A stretch of 64,000 bases of DNA. Source: Astrocystis sublimbata (lineage: Eukaryota; Ascomycota; Sordariomycetes; Xylariales; Xylariaceae). The position numbers and the translations under genes were made by a program. This document shows positions 31,908-43,800 of the stretch, piece by piece. The stretch lies in the NCBI GenBank assembly GCA_022453515.1, contig JAJNNY010000060.1:153009-217008 (forward strand), in the 5' to 3' direction. The first letter of the stretch is position 1, and every line of letters starts with the position of its first letter. The notes under the pieces were generated by a model. It saw only the letters and a list, made by a program, of their open reading frames with translations, had not been told where the DNA came from and searched no databases.

Positions 31908-33690
31908 TCATGGCTTGCGGCCCTCCATAATAGTCATTCCAATTAACACATCGCCATTATTCGCAAACACGGGTGACTGCATCCACCATTGACCAGCCGC
32001 AGGCAAGATGTAAGGCTTGTGACTAGCAACCAAGCTGCTCAATGCCTTGACTGGGTCTGCGATGGTAATGTCATTCATCATCCTACCGAAGTCATCCATC
32101 GGCGGTCTGACGTAGCCGAAGGGCAAGTCGACCTCGTCCTCCTTGGGGTCTTTGAAGTGCCGCCAACTATCGTCGACGATACTGAACGCCAGCTCGCCGT
32201 TCTGGTTTGTTCCGAGCGCCAATGAGTAGGAGTATGCCCAGCCCATGCGGATCTTGGCTGTGCCCCACCAGTTCAAGGCGACCTTCTGTTGATAAGTCAC
32301 GACCACATGCGAGCTTCCGACGACTTGGATGATGTTGCTGCCAGGTTGCCACGCGAAAATGCAACTGCCGTCGGTGTCTATTTGGGCCCAGATCTCGCTG
32401 GCATTCGTTGACCCGGCTTCGTCGTGAGCTCGCTTACTGTTACCGTAAGACGTCATGTAAACTTGGGAGCCTGGTGTGATGAAGGGAAATGGGATGCCAG
32501 CACCCATCTTGGTGAGCGCCGACATGGTCGCATGACGACCCATGCCCGGCCTGAACATGTAATACACATTGCTGAGGTTTGTATCTGCGTGCACTTTTAC
32601 ATAGTCGGGAGTAAACACAAATGATGCCGCGAGACTCAGTAGATCCGGCTCGATCTGCTTCCAAAAGATATCGCCAACGATCCGAGTGCAAGCTGCTTGT
32701 TTTGCCAGGTCGGCTGCTGCTCCGCGTGCAAACGGTAGTACAAGGTCGCCACTGAACTCGAGTGGTCTGATGATTCCCCCCTCATTGCGGGGAAAGTCAG
32801 ACCCGTCTGTCAGCATGCTCGCGAAGACGAAGCACGTGTAGCCTGGGACTAGCTGGCCCGAGCCAGCATTGCCGTTGGTGTAGAACGGATAGGTCTGGAA
32901 TGTCGTTTTCTTTGCCGGAACGGAGGGCTTGGGAAATCGCTGCAGCTTGTCCACCGCGTACCAGCTGAGGATGTTCTTCTTCTCCCTCTGGCATGTCACG
33001 ACCCAATCGGACAAGAACTTGAACATGCCTTGCTTCAGGTCTTGGCGCTTTTGATCCTCGAAATCTGCAGCATCAATCCCCGGCATCCTCGACTGCTCAG
33101 CATTTGGACTGAGAAAGTTGGTCATTGAGAAGTCGAGCATGACCTGGAATGCGGTGTATGTGTCCGTATTTCCCCACTGTGGTCACTAGAATTAGCAGCG
33201 ACTCCTTTCCGTCCTTATTTTGGTACGGACTGCTGTTCTGTCCATGAGGCCATATAAGAGAAAAGGGTATTGAAAGGCTACATACAACTTTCTTGACTTC
33301 CTCTGGAACCGAACTTGCTTCAAGCTTCTCCTCACTGAAGCTGACGCTGTAGCAAAGAGACCAGTCCGCGAACGAAATGTCGTCGTGTTGGACGATGTCA
33401 TCCTCGTCTATCCACTTCAGACGGTAGTTGAACGAACCGAGGTTGATGCGGAATAGCGCTTCGTGGCGGCTCGGCGTGTTGAGAAACTCTACCGTCGGTG
33501 CCAGCATGTCGCCTGTGATCTCGACATAGCGCGTTTTGAAATGTATTGGACTCTTTGCCCAGCGGCTGGCGAGACTGGCGTTGACAGCGTCCTGCGTGAT
33601 GGCGATGACCTGCTGGTACCCACCAATCCCGGCATTTAGGCGCGAGGCCGTGACGGCGTTCTGGTCATCTGCCGAGAATGAGACGGACAT
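31908..33690 (-). CDS. Unrecognised 557-aa protein, tentatively TULIP/P47-like
   Basis: Two exons, 33690-33286 and 33176-31908; the 109-bp intron has a GTATGT donor and CCACAG acceptor and phase 0. There is no signal peptide or membrane helix. The sequence looks like a beta-rich lipid-binding or tubular fold: an N-terminal part opening with repeated Asn/Ala and YQQVIAITQDAVNASL, a middle part with FTPDYVKVHADTNLSNVYY, and a C-terminal part with alternating strands (NIIQVVGSSHVVVTYQQKV) and ending ILPAAGQWWMQSPVFANNGD. This ordering, especially an aromatic ...P.....NNGD near the end, reminds me of the P47/OrfX type of TULIP proteins, but the resemblance is weak and from memory. Divergently transcribed from the 1162-aa gene with an 872-bp gap, which suggests co-regulation. 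Function unknown. Confidence 0.75.
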
Positions 33691-34562
33691 GATGCTTGGT
33701 TGATAGGGATGTTAGACGGACTGAGTAGAGGCTGGGGTATCTCGAGGCATTGGTGACTCGATTGACGCATGGACAGTCTTTATAACACCGTTGATTAGAC
33801 CTCGACTGAAGTGGTCACCCCTCCACGACAAGGCATCACCGTTTTTGGGCCACCTTGTGGCACAAGTGACGCTACGAACTAGGCCTCCATCGACCTCGTC
33901 AATTGCCTGCCGGCAGATTTCAGCTAGCCATCATGACGGACCAAAGCGCCCGACTGCCGTGTAGAAGGGCAGTATCCGACTATCAGATTCGTATAGCAAT
34001 TCTCTCATACGTTCGTATTCATCGCGGTTCAGCAGCGGAGGGATATGTTGCAGATAGTAGCTGCGGTCGGCTTTCAGCTAGCTTGGCCTCCCCTCCTTTC
34101 TTGATGGTGGGTGAATGGTCTAGCTGCGGTCTAGAGCGCCGGAGGCTAGTCGCGCCTCAGCCTTTGGCAACAATTAGTGCGTTGTAGGATCAGCTAAGAA
34201 ATCAGCTGAAAGAGAGTAAAGCGCTGCTATTGAAGCATCACATCCTTGGCCGACGCGGTCGCTAGTGTCCTGTGATCTGGGTTGGATCGAGGCTAAGATC
34301 TGTTTCGCCCCTGAACAGCTGAGATTGGCGAATCAACATCTAATCCCTGCTCAGCTATGTCTGCATACATGACTAACTCGACTCGCCGTTGTGGCTGATG
34401 AGCTGCCTTCCAGAGGCACTATGGTCCTCGAGCCTTCACGGCGTTATCAAGTACATCTCGAACCCTTAGGTAGTATATATTAGTCTATGCGAGCTACCAT
34501 CATGTCATGTTTATTCATCAAACCGCCAAGTATAGTTCAAGCCGGCCGACAATTTGTTCAAA
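33691..34562. promoter_or_regulatory. Shared divergent promoter region
   Basis: The only gap between two long head-to-head genes (starts at 33690 minus and 34563 plus). No open frame is convincing. Near 34470 the sequence TAGTATATATTAG is TATA-like and lies about 90 bases before the plus-strand start. Shared regulatory sites are inferred from orientation; none was identified as a known factor site. Confidence 0.4.
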
Positions 34563-37500
34563 ATGGCACAAGTTTCAATCAGGACAGAGTTGATGCCCCA
34601 TATGGTTGGGAGCCCGATGCCCACCGTCGACCATCTACACACAATTGATCTGCCAAAAGGTCCATTGTTAGTCTTTGTTGACAAGTCCTCATCCCGTCAC
34701 TTCAAAGTCATCCGACCCGGAAACTCGGCCATCCTAGACTTGACTCGTCTCTGGAAACTCACGGCTCCAGTAACGCATATATCAGTGTCGCAGAACTCGA
34801 GTGGTACAATCTTCCTTGCCTTTGCCTGCACTGCCACCGATCCGAGCCAGGCAGATCAAGTGTTTGCCACTCATGGCATTCCTGTCGAAGACATCGATAA
34901 CGATGAGATATGGACGAAACGCCTCATCTCGGCTATGCCCAATCAACCAGGTTCACTGCGTCCAGAGCAGCGCATTGCTGGGGTTTACATGGGCCCGGCG
35001 TCGTCGTTGGGACGACCTTATGTTATCGTGTCATATCACCGTACTCCGACGGCGACAGATATAGCGCAGATCGCTGTTTCTTCATCACGGGCTAAGACTT
35101 TCACTTACTCATATCCGTCGTTACCATCGGAGATGGATGCCAACCCCGAGCTTCAAGTGGCCCCTGGCGTTGTCAATGGCTACAATGGCTTCTTCGCAGC
35201 ATACAAGCAAGGCGGGCAACAGACCTTGACCTTCGTATCAAGCCAGCAAAACTACGGCTACGCTACGTATGCAAGCCTGGTCGTGCAGAAAGACGTCAAA
35301 AGCATCCACGCCGTCCCAGGTCCCGACGGCAACACCGATCTGCTGGTAGCTGGAAATGACGGGGTCTTCCTCACCACCGCCGAAGACGCACGCTATTCCG
35401 GCTCGCAGCCAAAGTGCATTGTGCCAGGCACCACAGACCATATACGTGTCTCACCCAGCGCTGCCCAGGATGTTACCATCGTGTGGGCTGTGCGCAACAC
35501 GACAACGTTTGGCTATGTTGAGGTCCGCCGGCCGGACTACGCGGTTGGCGAATTTGTCACTCTGCTACAGGGAGATCTCAGCCATGTGTCCCCCACAGCT
35601 ACTTCCGATGCCTCCATTGTGAGGCTCATCTATTCATCCTCGGACTCGGGCGATCAGCTACACATGTTAGAGCGAAACGCGTCGGATATCTGGACGACCA
35701 AGCCACTGCGCCTGCCGCTGGACACATCAAGCGACACACTGGAGGAGATGCCAGCCTACGTCACGCATATCGCTTTTACGGACTCGCGTAATGTCATCAA
35801 TGCTGCTGGGCGGGATCTGCTCCTTACTTGCAGCAGCTCAGCCAGCGTCGTGGTCAATGGGCAACCGATCGTGGTCGACAAGGAGGGCGTGATAGTGACG
35901 ACTGACCACAAGGGCCGCTTGGAGCTGGTCAATCCAGTCACCACAATCGCGGCACCTCAGTTCGAGATCAAGAATGCACCAGGCGACCAAACTGGACCTG
36001 CATTACTGGAGACCTCTCAGCTCATCGATGTGACCTCTGCTGTACTTGGCAAAGTACTCACATCAGATGGATCTCGCGTGAAGGGTGACAGCACTGCCAT
36101 CAATGCCATGCAGTTGATTGAGACGACAATCAAGGACAGCGATGGAAAAACAGTACCGCTGTTTCCTGAGTTGACCGATTTCACTCATTTGGCCAATGTT
36201 CTCGGCTCCTTGCTCGACCACGCCAAGACTTTGCGTCAAGACGGTTCACGCATCAAGATACCGCCCCTCGAGAGCATCATCACACACCCCTGGGACGTCC
36301 TGCATTGGGTCCAGGCGCAGGCATCAGCCTTAACCGGCTTCATTGTGAAAGAAGGCCATCTCCTGATCACTATAGCAGGCCAGAAAATCGCATTCGCAAT
36401 CGAGTGCCTGGAACACGGACTGCAGGCCGCATGGACGGTGCTCAAGGCTGCTGGTGCCGAGCTGTGGAAGTGCATGCAGTGGTTTGGGTGGCTGTTTGAA
36501 TGGGACGACATACTGGCCACGCAGCGCACGCTCACAAGAGGTATGTCGGTTGTGTTCGATGCCACGGACGGAACGATCGACACCTTTATCAACGAAGTGA
36601 TTGGGGGCATTGGGTCGGTGAAAAGGTCTATCGAGCGAGGTACAGCCGTCGCGACAGACAGTTCCGGCGCGCAGGATTCGCCTTTGAATCAGGCCAACGA
36701 CCCTCAAACCGCACAGCTGCATCAATCTGCCACTGGCGGCGCTGGGGAGCAGCCGCTGGAACACCCTAGCATTCATTACATAATGAACAAGGTGGAGGAC
36801 ATAATCCATTTCTTCAACGGCCTCGGCGACAGCGACGGGGACGGTGATGCGGCGGATCAAAACAGTCCTGTCATGAAGGGGTTTGAAGATTTCAGGAAGT
36901 GGATGGATACTGATCTGCCCAAGATCCTGCAGCCGATCGAGGCAAATATTCAGAAAGTCCACGATGATCTGATTGAAGTATTCTCCAAGGGTGGGAAGTT
37001 GACCATTGCACAAGCGCTGGCGAAGCTTGGAGGCGACATTCTCATCACTTTCGCAACAGCCATCGAGCAGATGTTCATATATGGCGTTAAGCCATTATTG
37101 CATATGCTGCTCAGATTCGTGAGGGACTCAGTCACAGCAGGCATCTCGGTGCCTTTTTTCTCGCCGCTGTGGAAGAAGATTACTGGACTGACAACAGACC
37201 CATCACTGCTTGACCTAGCCATGCTGATCATCGCCATCCCAACAACAATCCTCGCAAAGCTCACGACAAACAGGACGATCCCCGAGCTTTCGACCGAGGA
37301 CTTCGCCCACTTCCTGCCGGCGAGTACGTCAGCTGCTAGCTCGGACTCGAATCCACGGGCACGCCGCAGCGAGACCAGCCATTCCGTCGAAGAGGACCTC
37401 GTCTTCATCCAAGCGTTTGCGAGACCGCTCATCAACCTGCTGCTGATCACGTGCCAAGCAGCCGACGGGCTAACAGACATAGTCAAGAGCCGGCTGAAGA

Positions 37501-38051
37501 CGTCGCAGCGCAAAGAGGCCTTCATGACGACCCTCAAGCTCATGAACAACATCTCCGGCTTCCCCATCATCAAGCCGGGCGACGTCGACGCCGCGCAGGC
37601 CCTCATCAACACGCATCGCCGCACGGCCTATGCGATGGAGACGGCGTTCCTGGGGTGGGATCTCGCATTTAGCTGGATCGCGGCCGTGGTGGCGGACTTC
37701 GACAAGGACGGCGCTAACTTGACTAAGTCGGGCGGCCAGATCGTCAATTGCTGCGGCACCGTTTTCATGCTGGTGAACCAGGAGACTATTGCGTGGAATA
37801 CCATCGAGAGGGTCAATAGCCTGCGAGACAAGGACTCGGATGCGAACAAGAAGGTCAAGACTGAGTCGACGATGAGGATGGTCGAGCTTATTTTCTTCGG
37901 GGCTTCGCGCTTCTGTCGGGCCGGCGCGCAGTGGGCGAAGACGGCGGACGATAAGAAGGCTATTGTCGCGACTAATGTCTGCTTTTGGGCCTCGGGGTTT
38001 ATTGCGGACGGACTTATGTTTGCGCGCGGCGAGTACAGATATGTCGGCTAG
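34563..38051 (+). CDS. Unrecognised large protein: propeller-like N-terminus, helical C-terminus, 1162 aa
   Basis: Single exon of 3.5 kb. The true start is the ATG at 34563 (context AAAATGGCA); the frame is open a little further upstream only through a TTG. Residues about 1-400 are beta-rich with repeated strand-turn units (ITHISVSQNSS, TDLLVAGNDGVFL, DVTIVWAVRN, ASIVRLIYSSS), suggesting a beta-propeller unrelated to canonical WD40. A small beta module with VVVNGQPIVVDKEG follows (about 425-470). The rest is mostly helical, with an acidic D-x-D-x-D loop, GDSDGDGDAAD (about 755-765, EF-hand-like), and several hydrophobic helices (for example LAMLIIAIPTTIL about 885-900 and a C-terminal VCFWASGFIADGLMF). 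No signal peptide. Layout hints at a membrane-associating protein; no family recognised. Confidence 0.85.
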   Translation: MAQVSIRTELMPHMVGSPMPTVDHLHTIDLPKGPLLVFVDKSSSRHFKVIRPGNSAILDLTRLWKLTAPVTHISVSQNSSGTIFLAFACTATDPSQADQVFATHGIPVEDIDNDEIWTKRLISAMPNQPGSLRPEQRIAGVYMGPASSLGRPYVIVSYHRTPTATDIAQIAVSSSRAKTFTYSYPSLPSEMDANPELQVAPGVVNGYNGFFAAYKQGGQQTLTFVSSQQNYGYATYASLVVQKDVKSIHAVPGPDGNTDLLVAGNDGVFLTTAEDARYSGSQPKCIVPGTTDHIRVSPSAAQDVTIVWAVRNTTTFGYVEVRRPDYAVGEFVTLLQGDLSHVSPTATSDASIVRLIYSSSDSGDQLHMLERNASDIWTTKPLRLPLDTSSDTLEEMPAYVTHIAFTDSRNVINAAGRDLLLTCSSSASVVVNGQPIVVDKEGVIVTTDHKGRLELVNPVTTIAAPQFEIKNAPGDQTGPALLETSQLIDVTSAVLGKVLTSDGSRVKGDSTAINAMQLIETTIKDSDGKTVPLFPELTDFTHLANVLGSLLDHAKTLRQDGSRIKIPPLESIITHPWDVLHWVQAQASALTGFIVKEGHLLITIAGQKIAFAIECLEHGLQAAWTVLKAAGAELWKCMQWFGWLFEWDDILATQRTLTRGMSVVFDATDGTIDTFINEVIGGIGSVKRSIERGTAVATDSSGAQDSPLNQANDPQTAQLHQSATGGAGEQPLEHPSIHYIMNKVEDIIHFFNGLGDSDGDGDAADQNSPVMKGFEDFRKWMDTDLPKILQPIEANIQKVHDDLIEVFSKGGKLTIAQALAKLGGDILITFATAIEQMFIYGVKPLLHMLLRFVRDSVTAGISVPFFSPLWKKITGLTTDPSLLDLAMLIIAIPTTILAKLTTNRTIPELSTEDFAHFLPASTSAASSDSNPRARRSETSHSVEEDLVFIQAFARPLINLLLITCQAADGLTDIVKSRLKTSQRKEAFMTTLKLMNNISGFPIIKPGDVDAAQALINTHRRTAYAMETAFLGWDLAFSWIAAVVADFDKDGANLTKSGGQIVNCCGTVFMLVNQETIAWNTIERVNSLRDKDSDANKKVKTESTMRMVELIFFGASRFCRAGAQWAKTADDKKAIVATNVCFWASGFIADGLMFARGEYRYVG

Positions 38052-38641
38052 TAATAATAGTAAGAAATGTGAGAGTCGGTTGTACGTTAGTATCGACAAC
38101 GTCAATTCTAAGCGCCTGTGTGTTATGTATGATTTGGGACCTTTGTTTTTGGTGAGCGAAGGATAAATGACCAAGCAAGACAGGGAATTCCTTATCATGG
38201 GTCTTTGCTAAGTCTCCGTAGATGGGTGTTTACAGACTCTACGCGCGACGGCGTGCAGGTGGCTGCTTACAAGCGTGGACGCTTCTCGCGAGATAAGCTC
38301 GCGTCGGGTTGTCACCATGTGAAGCGCATGCGCCCCGCGAAGCTGTTCCGGCTGTCTGGGCACTAGGTATTTCCGCCAAGTACACTAAATCATGTCCGTG
38401 CACCCAAAACAACGAATGATAGTTGAGAATACATCCATTTGCGTGACTAGTGGCTGATATGATGCGTCACTATATCGGATTGACAGCAACACTGTCAACA
38501 CCCAGCCAAGTTCGGTGATTGATCCCCTACGTTCCCTCATAAAGTCTTCAAACATGCTTCCTTGTCCGAACCGAGCATCATCAACTCCAGGCCGGCAGAA
38601 CCCTCGGAACTCACCGTCGATAGGGTGCTCTCAGCTGCTTC
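38052..38641. other. Intergenic between convergent genes
   Basis: No coding frame with support. Tail-to-tail spacer between the 1162-aa gene and the BIM1-like gene. Confidence 0.45.
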
Positions 38642-39639
38642 TTAACGGCGCTGACTTCCAACAGAGTCACGGTCGATCATATCTTTGGTCTGATACGCTC
38701 TGTCCTCATGAAGGAGGGTCTGCTTCCCCTTTCTGCGAAAGACGGCAAACGCGATCATGCCCATGGCAATCAGTGAAGCCACAATGACCCCAACCGCAAT
38801 CCCCGCAGTGGCTCCGTTGCTTAGCTTGCCCGAAGCGCTTGGCTCCGAGTCATCGGAGTCCGCAGGGTCTTCGGAGTCGGTGTTGCTGGTATGGTCATCG
38901 GGCGAGTTGAAGTCCGATGTTGTGATGTTGAAGCATGGGACTTGGGCTGTGAAGGTAGCTGGTTCAACGAAAGTCTTCGATGAGGTCGATCTGATTAGCA
39001 GGTGATAACGGCGGTCTTGCATTTGCCTGTTTGATCAACTCACAATGTCGGCGCAGGCGAAGAATGATTGATTGTGTCCGTTCATTTCATTCTCTATGTT
39101 TGACCAGTATTCCAGCTGGATAGTCGCATTGCTCCCTGCTACGACGTTGTCGGGGATATCGGCGATCTTGTAGCACTGATGGCCGCTTGCAACCTCCGGT
39201 ACGCTGACTACCTGCTGCGAAAATTGGCCTCTGTCTGTCGGGTCTAACGATCATCATTAGTGTTAAAGACCTCGATTCTATGAATTGTAACTGACCATTT
39301 GCATAAGCTACGGAAAGGTCAACACTCCAAGCCTCGTCGGCAATGATGAGGGCCACTGATCCCTGAGCTTGGTGTTGATGTTCAGTCAGTCAACGTCATT
39401 CATCGAAGCTATCAGCGACATGGAAGCTTACAGAGAGGAAACTCGGTGCGGTCGGTGACACCTTTGGGGCTGCCGCAAGGCCCGACGTTGTCTGTTGCGG
39501 CGCTCCATGGTCTGCTCTCGGGCCAGAGAAAGGCGACTGGGCCTTGAACGGTGCCTTCTGCATCTTCGCCGTGCATTTTCTCGTCGGTGGCCGCGGCGCA
39601 TGTGGCTACCAGCAGCGACAGGTAGGTGAGTTTCATCAT
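38642..39639 (-). CDS. BIM1-like (X325) copper-protein family member with C-terminal membrane anchor, 270 aa
   Basis: Four exons: 39639-39432, 39367-39296, 39243-39044, 38974-38642; introns 52-69 bp, GT/AG. Signal peptide MMKLTYLSLLVATCAA. The ectodomain follows the LPMO-like BIM1/X325 family: PVAFLWPESRPWS, VGPCGSPKG, RTEFPL, SNATIQLEYWS and FFACADITFV, with paired Cys (PCG, HQCYK, FFACAD, VPCFN). After an acidic Ser/Asp linker comes a single transmembrane helix (GIAVGVIVASLIAMGMIAF) and a basic tail (RRKGK), where other members have a GPI signal. Characterised relatives bind copper at the cell surface using an N-terminal His; here the predicted mature N-terminus is ATDEKMH, so that ligand is displaced. 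Copper function is therefore uncertain. The last acceptor (38975) was selected because the nearer AG leads to a stop. Confidence 0.85.
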
Positions 39640-40849
39640 TTTCCAACCTTGAGATCTGTATACTCGGAAACAAGAAGGTTCTACGAGTCTGGGATCCCGG
39701 ACTATGATCTGAAAGTGAACAGGCTGCAGTAGTTCCTGACATGCACTTTCGAAGAGGCAGCCATATAGTTATGGGATCGGTGTTGTTGGGAAGGCCACCA
39801 CTTCACGTGTCTGTTTCTCAAGCCGTCGCACGCCGTTACGCCGTCGAGATGCCGAGAGCGATGATCATTGAACACCCACCACTAAATCTGATCGTTGATA
39901 CAAGCAAGTACGACATTACACATCCATCTGATAAAACCGTGAAACTTGAGTCGTTGGAGATCTCCGAGATAAGTGATCGTTTCTGCATTATTGGTTGTCT
40001 CTCGAGTCGTGGCGCTCCGGGCCTTTTGCCTGAATGCTGCCGAGATGGATGCATGGCACCGTCCGGTCGATTTGTATATCATCTCCCAACATATTCCATA
40101 GGTCTACAATCACGATAAATCGCACTAGCGGGAAGTGTTTCGCACAATAAGGAAGAACATGTACCATAAATGGTCCGTCACCAGGTGTACAGCTAGTTTT
40201 CGTGTTGCGATTGGGCCAGATTCTTCCCCCGTCGCAAGAGTGATAATGCTAGGCAATCGGATAGTGGTTACAGTGCCTACGAGACGTCGAAGATGATGCA
40301 CACGGTTCATTGTTGCAAGGGCCCCTACCTAGGTATTTAGGTATTTTCCTACCTGGCCCCCTAGGCAGAAGTTAGTGATGCAGACATGGCAGAGTCACAG
40401 ATCTCATTCCACCCGGATTCCGTATACCAGATTGACGCGATCCGAAACAAAACACTGATTTTGATGGCCTATGCAGGCGATATCGAAGCGCTTCAAGCTC
40501 CATGACCTGCAAATCGGCGACTCGAGTTGAAGAAAAGCCTAGCTCAGATTCCAGCCCTAGACATTCTCTCATTCGACCATGGACCGATTGTGCCTTACCG
40601 AGTGGCTAAGTACTTAATCCTATCCTGCACAGCCTGCACAGGACACGACGCTGAGTGGTTGCTTTTGCAAATGGAGGCGGCGCACCTGACTTGAGCGTTA
40701 TCGTAGCCTGCATGATGCTGGCCTGTTTATGCTATATCATACTTAAGGTAGGCTATTTGCTCGAATGTGAAGTTGTCGCATGTTTCTCACTTCAGACACC
40801 AAACATTATCCCCTTGTATACTGATGTCCTGAACTAGTCTTTTGTCTAA
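39640..40849. other. 1.2 kb without a supported gene
   Basis: A forward frame of 125 codons at 39741-40118 has no domain or secretion signal, and the reverse strand is open too, so I do not call it. The stretch holds a TACCTAGGTA palindrome at 40326-40335 followed by more AGGTA/CCTAC units. The final 200 bases are the presumed promoter of the HeLo-like gene. Confidence 0.45.
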
Positions 40850-43800
40850 ATGGCAGATCCCCTGTCAATCGCAGGTCTAGTAACCGGCGTGATATCGCTC
40901 GGGCTTCAGACTGCCAGCGGCTTATCCGACTACCTTGATGCCGTGAGGGGTCGAGATGACGAGTTGGACTCAACTAAGCGCCAAGCTACCAACATGGTGA
41001 ATATGCTATTGATGGTCCAAGACCTGCTCCCGGAGTTGGACAGCACTTCCTCCGCTTCGGCGAATTTAATCAAGCAGTATGTGCAGTCCTGCAACGAGGA
41101 AATCGGCAAATTACACGCGCTGTTATCTGAGCTCTGTGGACCAGCTTCGTCAAACACAGGCTTCCGCCTGAAGCTCGCCAAGAACAAACAGAAGCTGGAA
41201 TACCCGTTCAATCGACCTAATATCAGGCGCCTCGAGGAACGAGTGGCAAAGGTAAACGGTGCATTGCAGACGGCGCTTCAGACTGCGACCTTGTAAGTCA
41301 ACTAGAAATTAATGCCAACAATATAGAGAGTAGTGATGCTCATGCTCGGTAGGAATGTATCCATTGCCACCAACAACCAGGTGCTTGCCACCAAGAATCA
41401 GGTGCAACAATTGCATGATCTCTTATCTGCAATGTTGCGTTCGCAGTCACAGCCAGCTCAAAGGACAACGGCATGCTTGCTGTCAACAACTAGTACAAGC
41501 GCAGCGAGAATTTCCCAACAGAATGTTGGATTGCGCATGGATGTGAGCCAGATATTCCCAAGCAGGTCTGGTTCGGAATTGAAATTTATGTTTTTGTGCT
41601 ACAGTCGCCTGAAGCAGCAGCTTCTCTCGCTGGCAAACCAAGCCTTTTATCAACTGCGATTGAAACTGTAACGCAATTCAACACCTCAATGTCACCGCCT
41701 CATAATCAGCCGTTCACTTGTACATGCAGCCCTTCGCGCGATTTCTCTTCTTGGCAAAAAGCCTGGGGATCTTTTTCGTTCACCCGTACAATGGAGACTA
41801 CGCGGAAACACCTACCTGGCTGCCCAGTATCTCGGGTCAATGATGAGGTCTACTCCAGTAGGATCATCATTGAATACGACGGAATGAGGAAGTTGCTCCA
41901 AAAGGCTTTTGTTGTCTCGTTCACTAACACTCGCGGAGCTGGAGGAGGAAGTATCAGCCCAAACTTTGCATATTATCCAATTGTCGACAGAGACACAGCA
42001 CCTGCGTTTCGAATCATGCAATATTTGGTCGATTTATGGTCGCTTGCAGACAATGTCACTGTTACACAATACGACGTCTTCACGGAACACCCTTACACCG
42101 AGAGAATGTTACGGCGCTGCTTTGACAATATACTGATACTTTACAGCACGGGAAGAGCATCTCCGAGAGACACTGACGACAGTGGCCAGACCTTGATGCA
42201 TTACATAGCCTGCGTCGGGTCCTTCAATTCTGTAAGGAGCTGAATGTCTACGGTTTACTCGATGGAGTTCAACTAATCTCTTCAACCAACTAGTCAAGAT
42301 ATGGATACTATGTGCCCGAAAGATTGAAGTCAATGACACTCTCATGGGTCAGCCAACTCATTGAACATGGAGTACCGTTGAGTGCTCTTGACGACGCGGG
42401 GAGGTAAGCACGCCGCTACAAAAGACCAAAGAACGGTTTGCACAGGCAATGAAGCTCACAGACAGGGGCAGTACAGCATGTGCTGATATATTGCAGAGGG
42501 ATTTTGATTCAAACGCTATAGCAACTGCTAAGCTTCTCATGCCAAGAGGATCGGATGTCCCCTTGATGGTGAGAAACCAGGAGTCAGAAGACTTTCCATA
42601 TTATTCTACCGCTCGAGCCTTGAGCCATGATTTGGAACTCGCTGAAGGTTTGAAGAATATAGTCCTGTCCGTCTGTGTTCATGATCTAACGCTTACAAAT
42701 AGCAGCCGGCTGTGGGCCTTTGGGCCTCGCAGCTATAGCTGGGGACGAAGCGGGAGTCCGAGATATTTTACGCCGGCATCCCGAGTCCCTCAATGAACGC
42801 AACCAGTTCGGATTACGTCCTGCATTCCTGGCCACGAAGCACCCAGCATGTCTTCGGCTGATATTGGAAGCGCATGGGTCGTCGATGGCCGACATGATTG
42901 ATCCTGATGATGACGATGTTGTATCGCTATTGAGTTGCGCCTGCTCCCTCGGATCCAGAGAATGTGTTCAACTCATTCTAGAAGTATTGAAACCGCCAAT
43001 AAGTGTAGATCAAATCGCACATGCGCCGGATTCTTGCCAACACGACCTTATATTAGCCTTGAAACACCGCAGGGACGAGTTAAAACAGCTCGCTTTGGAA
43101 AACATGACATGGACAGAAGCCGAGTCCCTTAAGCTGCACGAATCTGCCACACTCGACGCCAAAGTTCTTGAGGTGCTACACTTACTACAAAGCAAAGGGG
43201 TAAATATCCCTCCACGCCTGTACGGAGGCCGCGAGCGGAAGAGATCTGTAGTCTACAATAAGGACTGGCATTTAAGCGGGAGAATTGACTACGACCAATT
43301 TTGGGCACTCGACTTTCGTGACATCGATTGTATCGATCCAATCAGCGGCGGATTGCCTACGATGGAGCAGTCCTCCGAAAACGTGCGATGGCTAATCGAG
43401 CATGGCGCCGACTATTGGACACCATTCAGTGAGAGAATTGACAGCATCAACAATGCTAGCTCACTTACGCCAGCGCATTTTATCATGGCCGAGCTAGGAC
43501 GAGGGTCTCTTCCGAGTGCACGATTCGAGATGCTGGGGGCATGGCCATGGTTAGCCGCAAAATTACTCCAGATCCGTGTTGGCGATAACACCAGCTGCTC
43601 GTGTACCGTGGGGGTTTATACTCCTCTAAAAGCGTTCGTAGACGGCTTTACGTGGTTTTGCTTCGCGTTAGGTTGTTGGGAAGATCTGGTGATGCAATGT
43701 GTTAGCTTCATCGAGGCTCTCCAAGGTTTTCTCCGCCAAGATGACATTAAGCAGCTTGTCAGGCAATTAACTTTCGAAGCCTTGAAATTGACACACACTT

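Noticed and set aside
39741..40118. 125-codon forward frame
   Set aside because: No domain or signal peptide and the opposite strand is also open.
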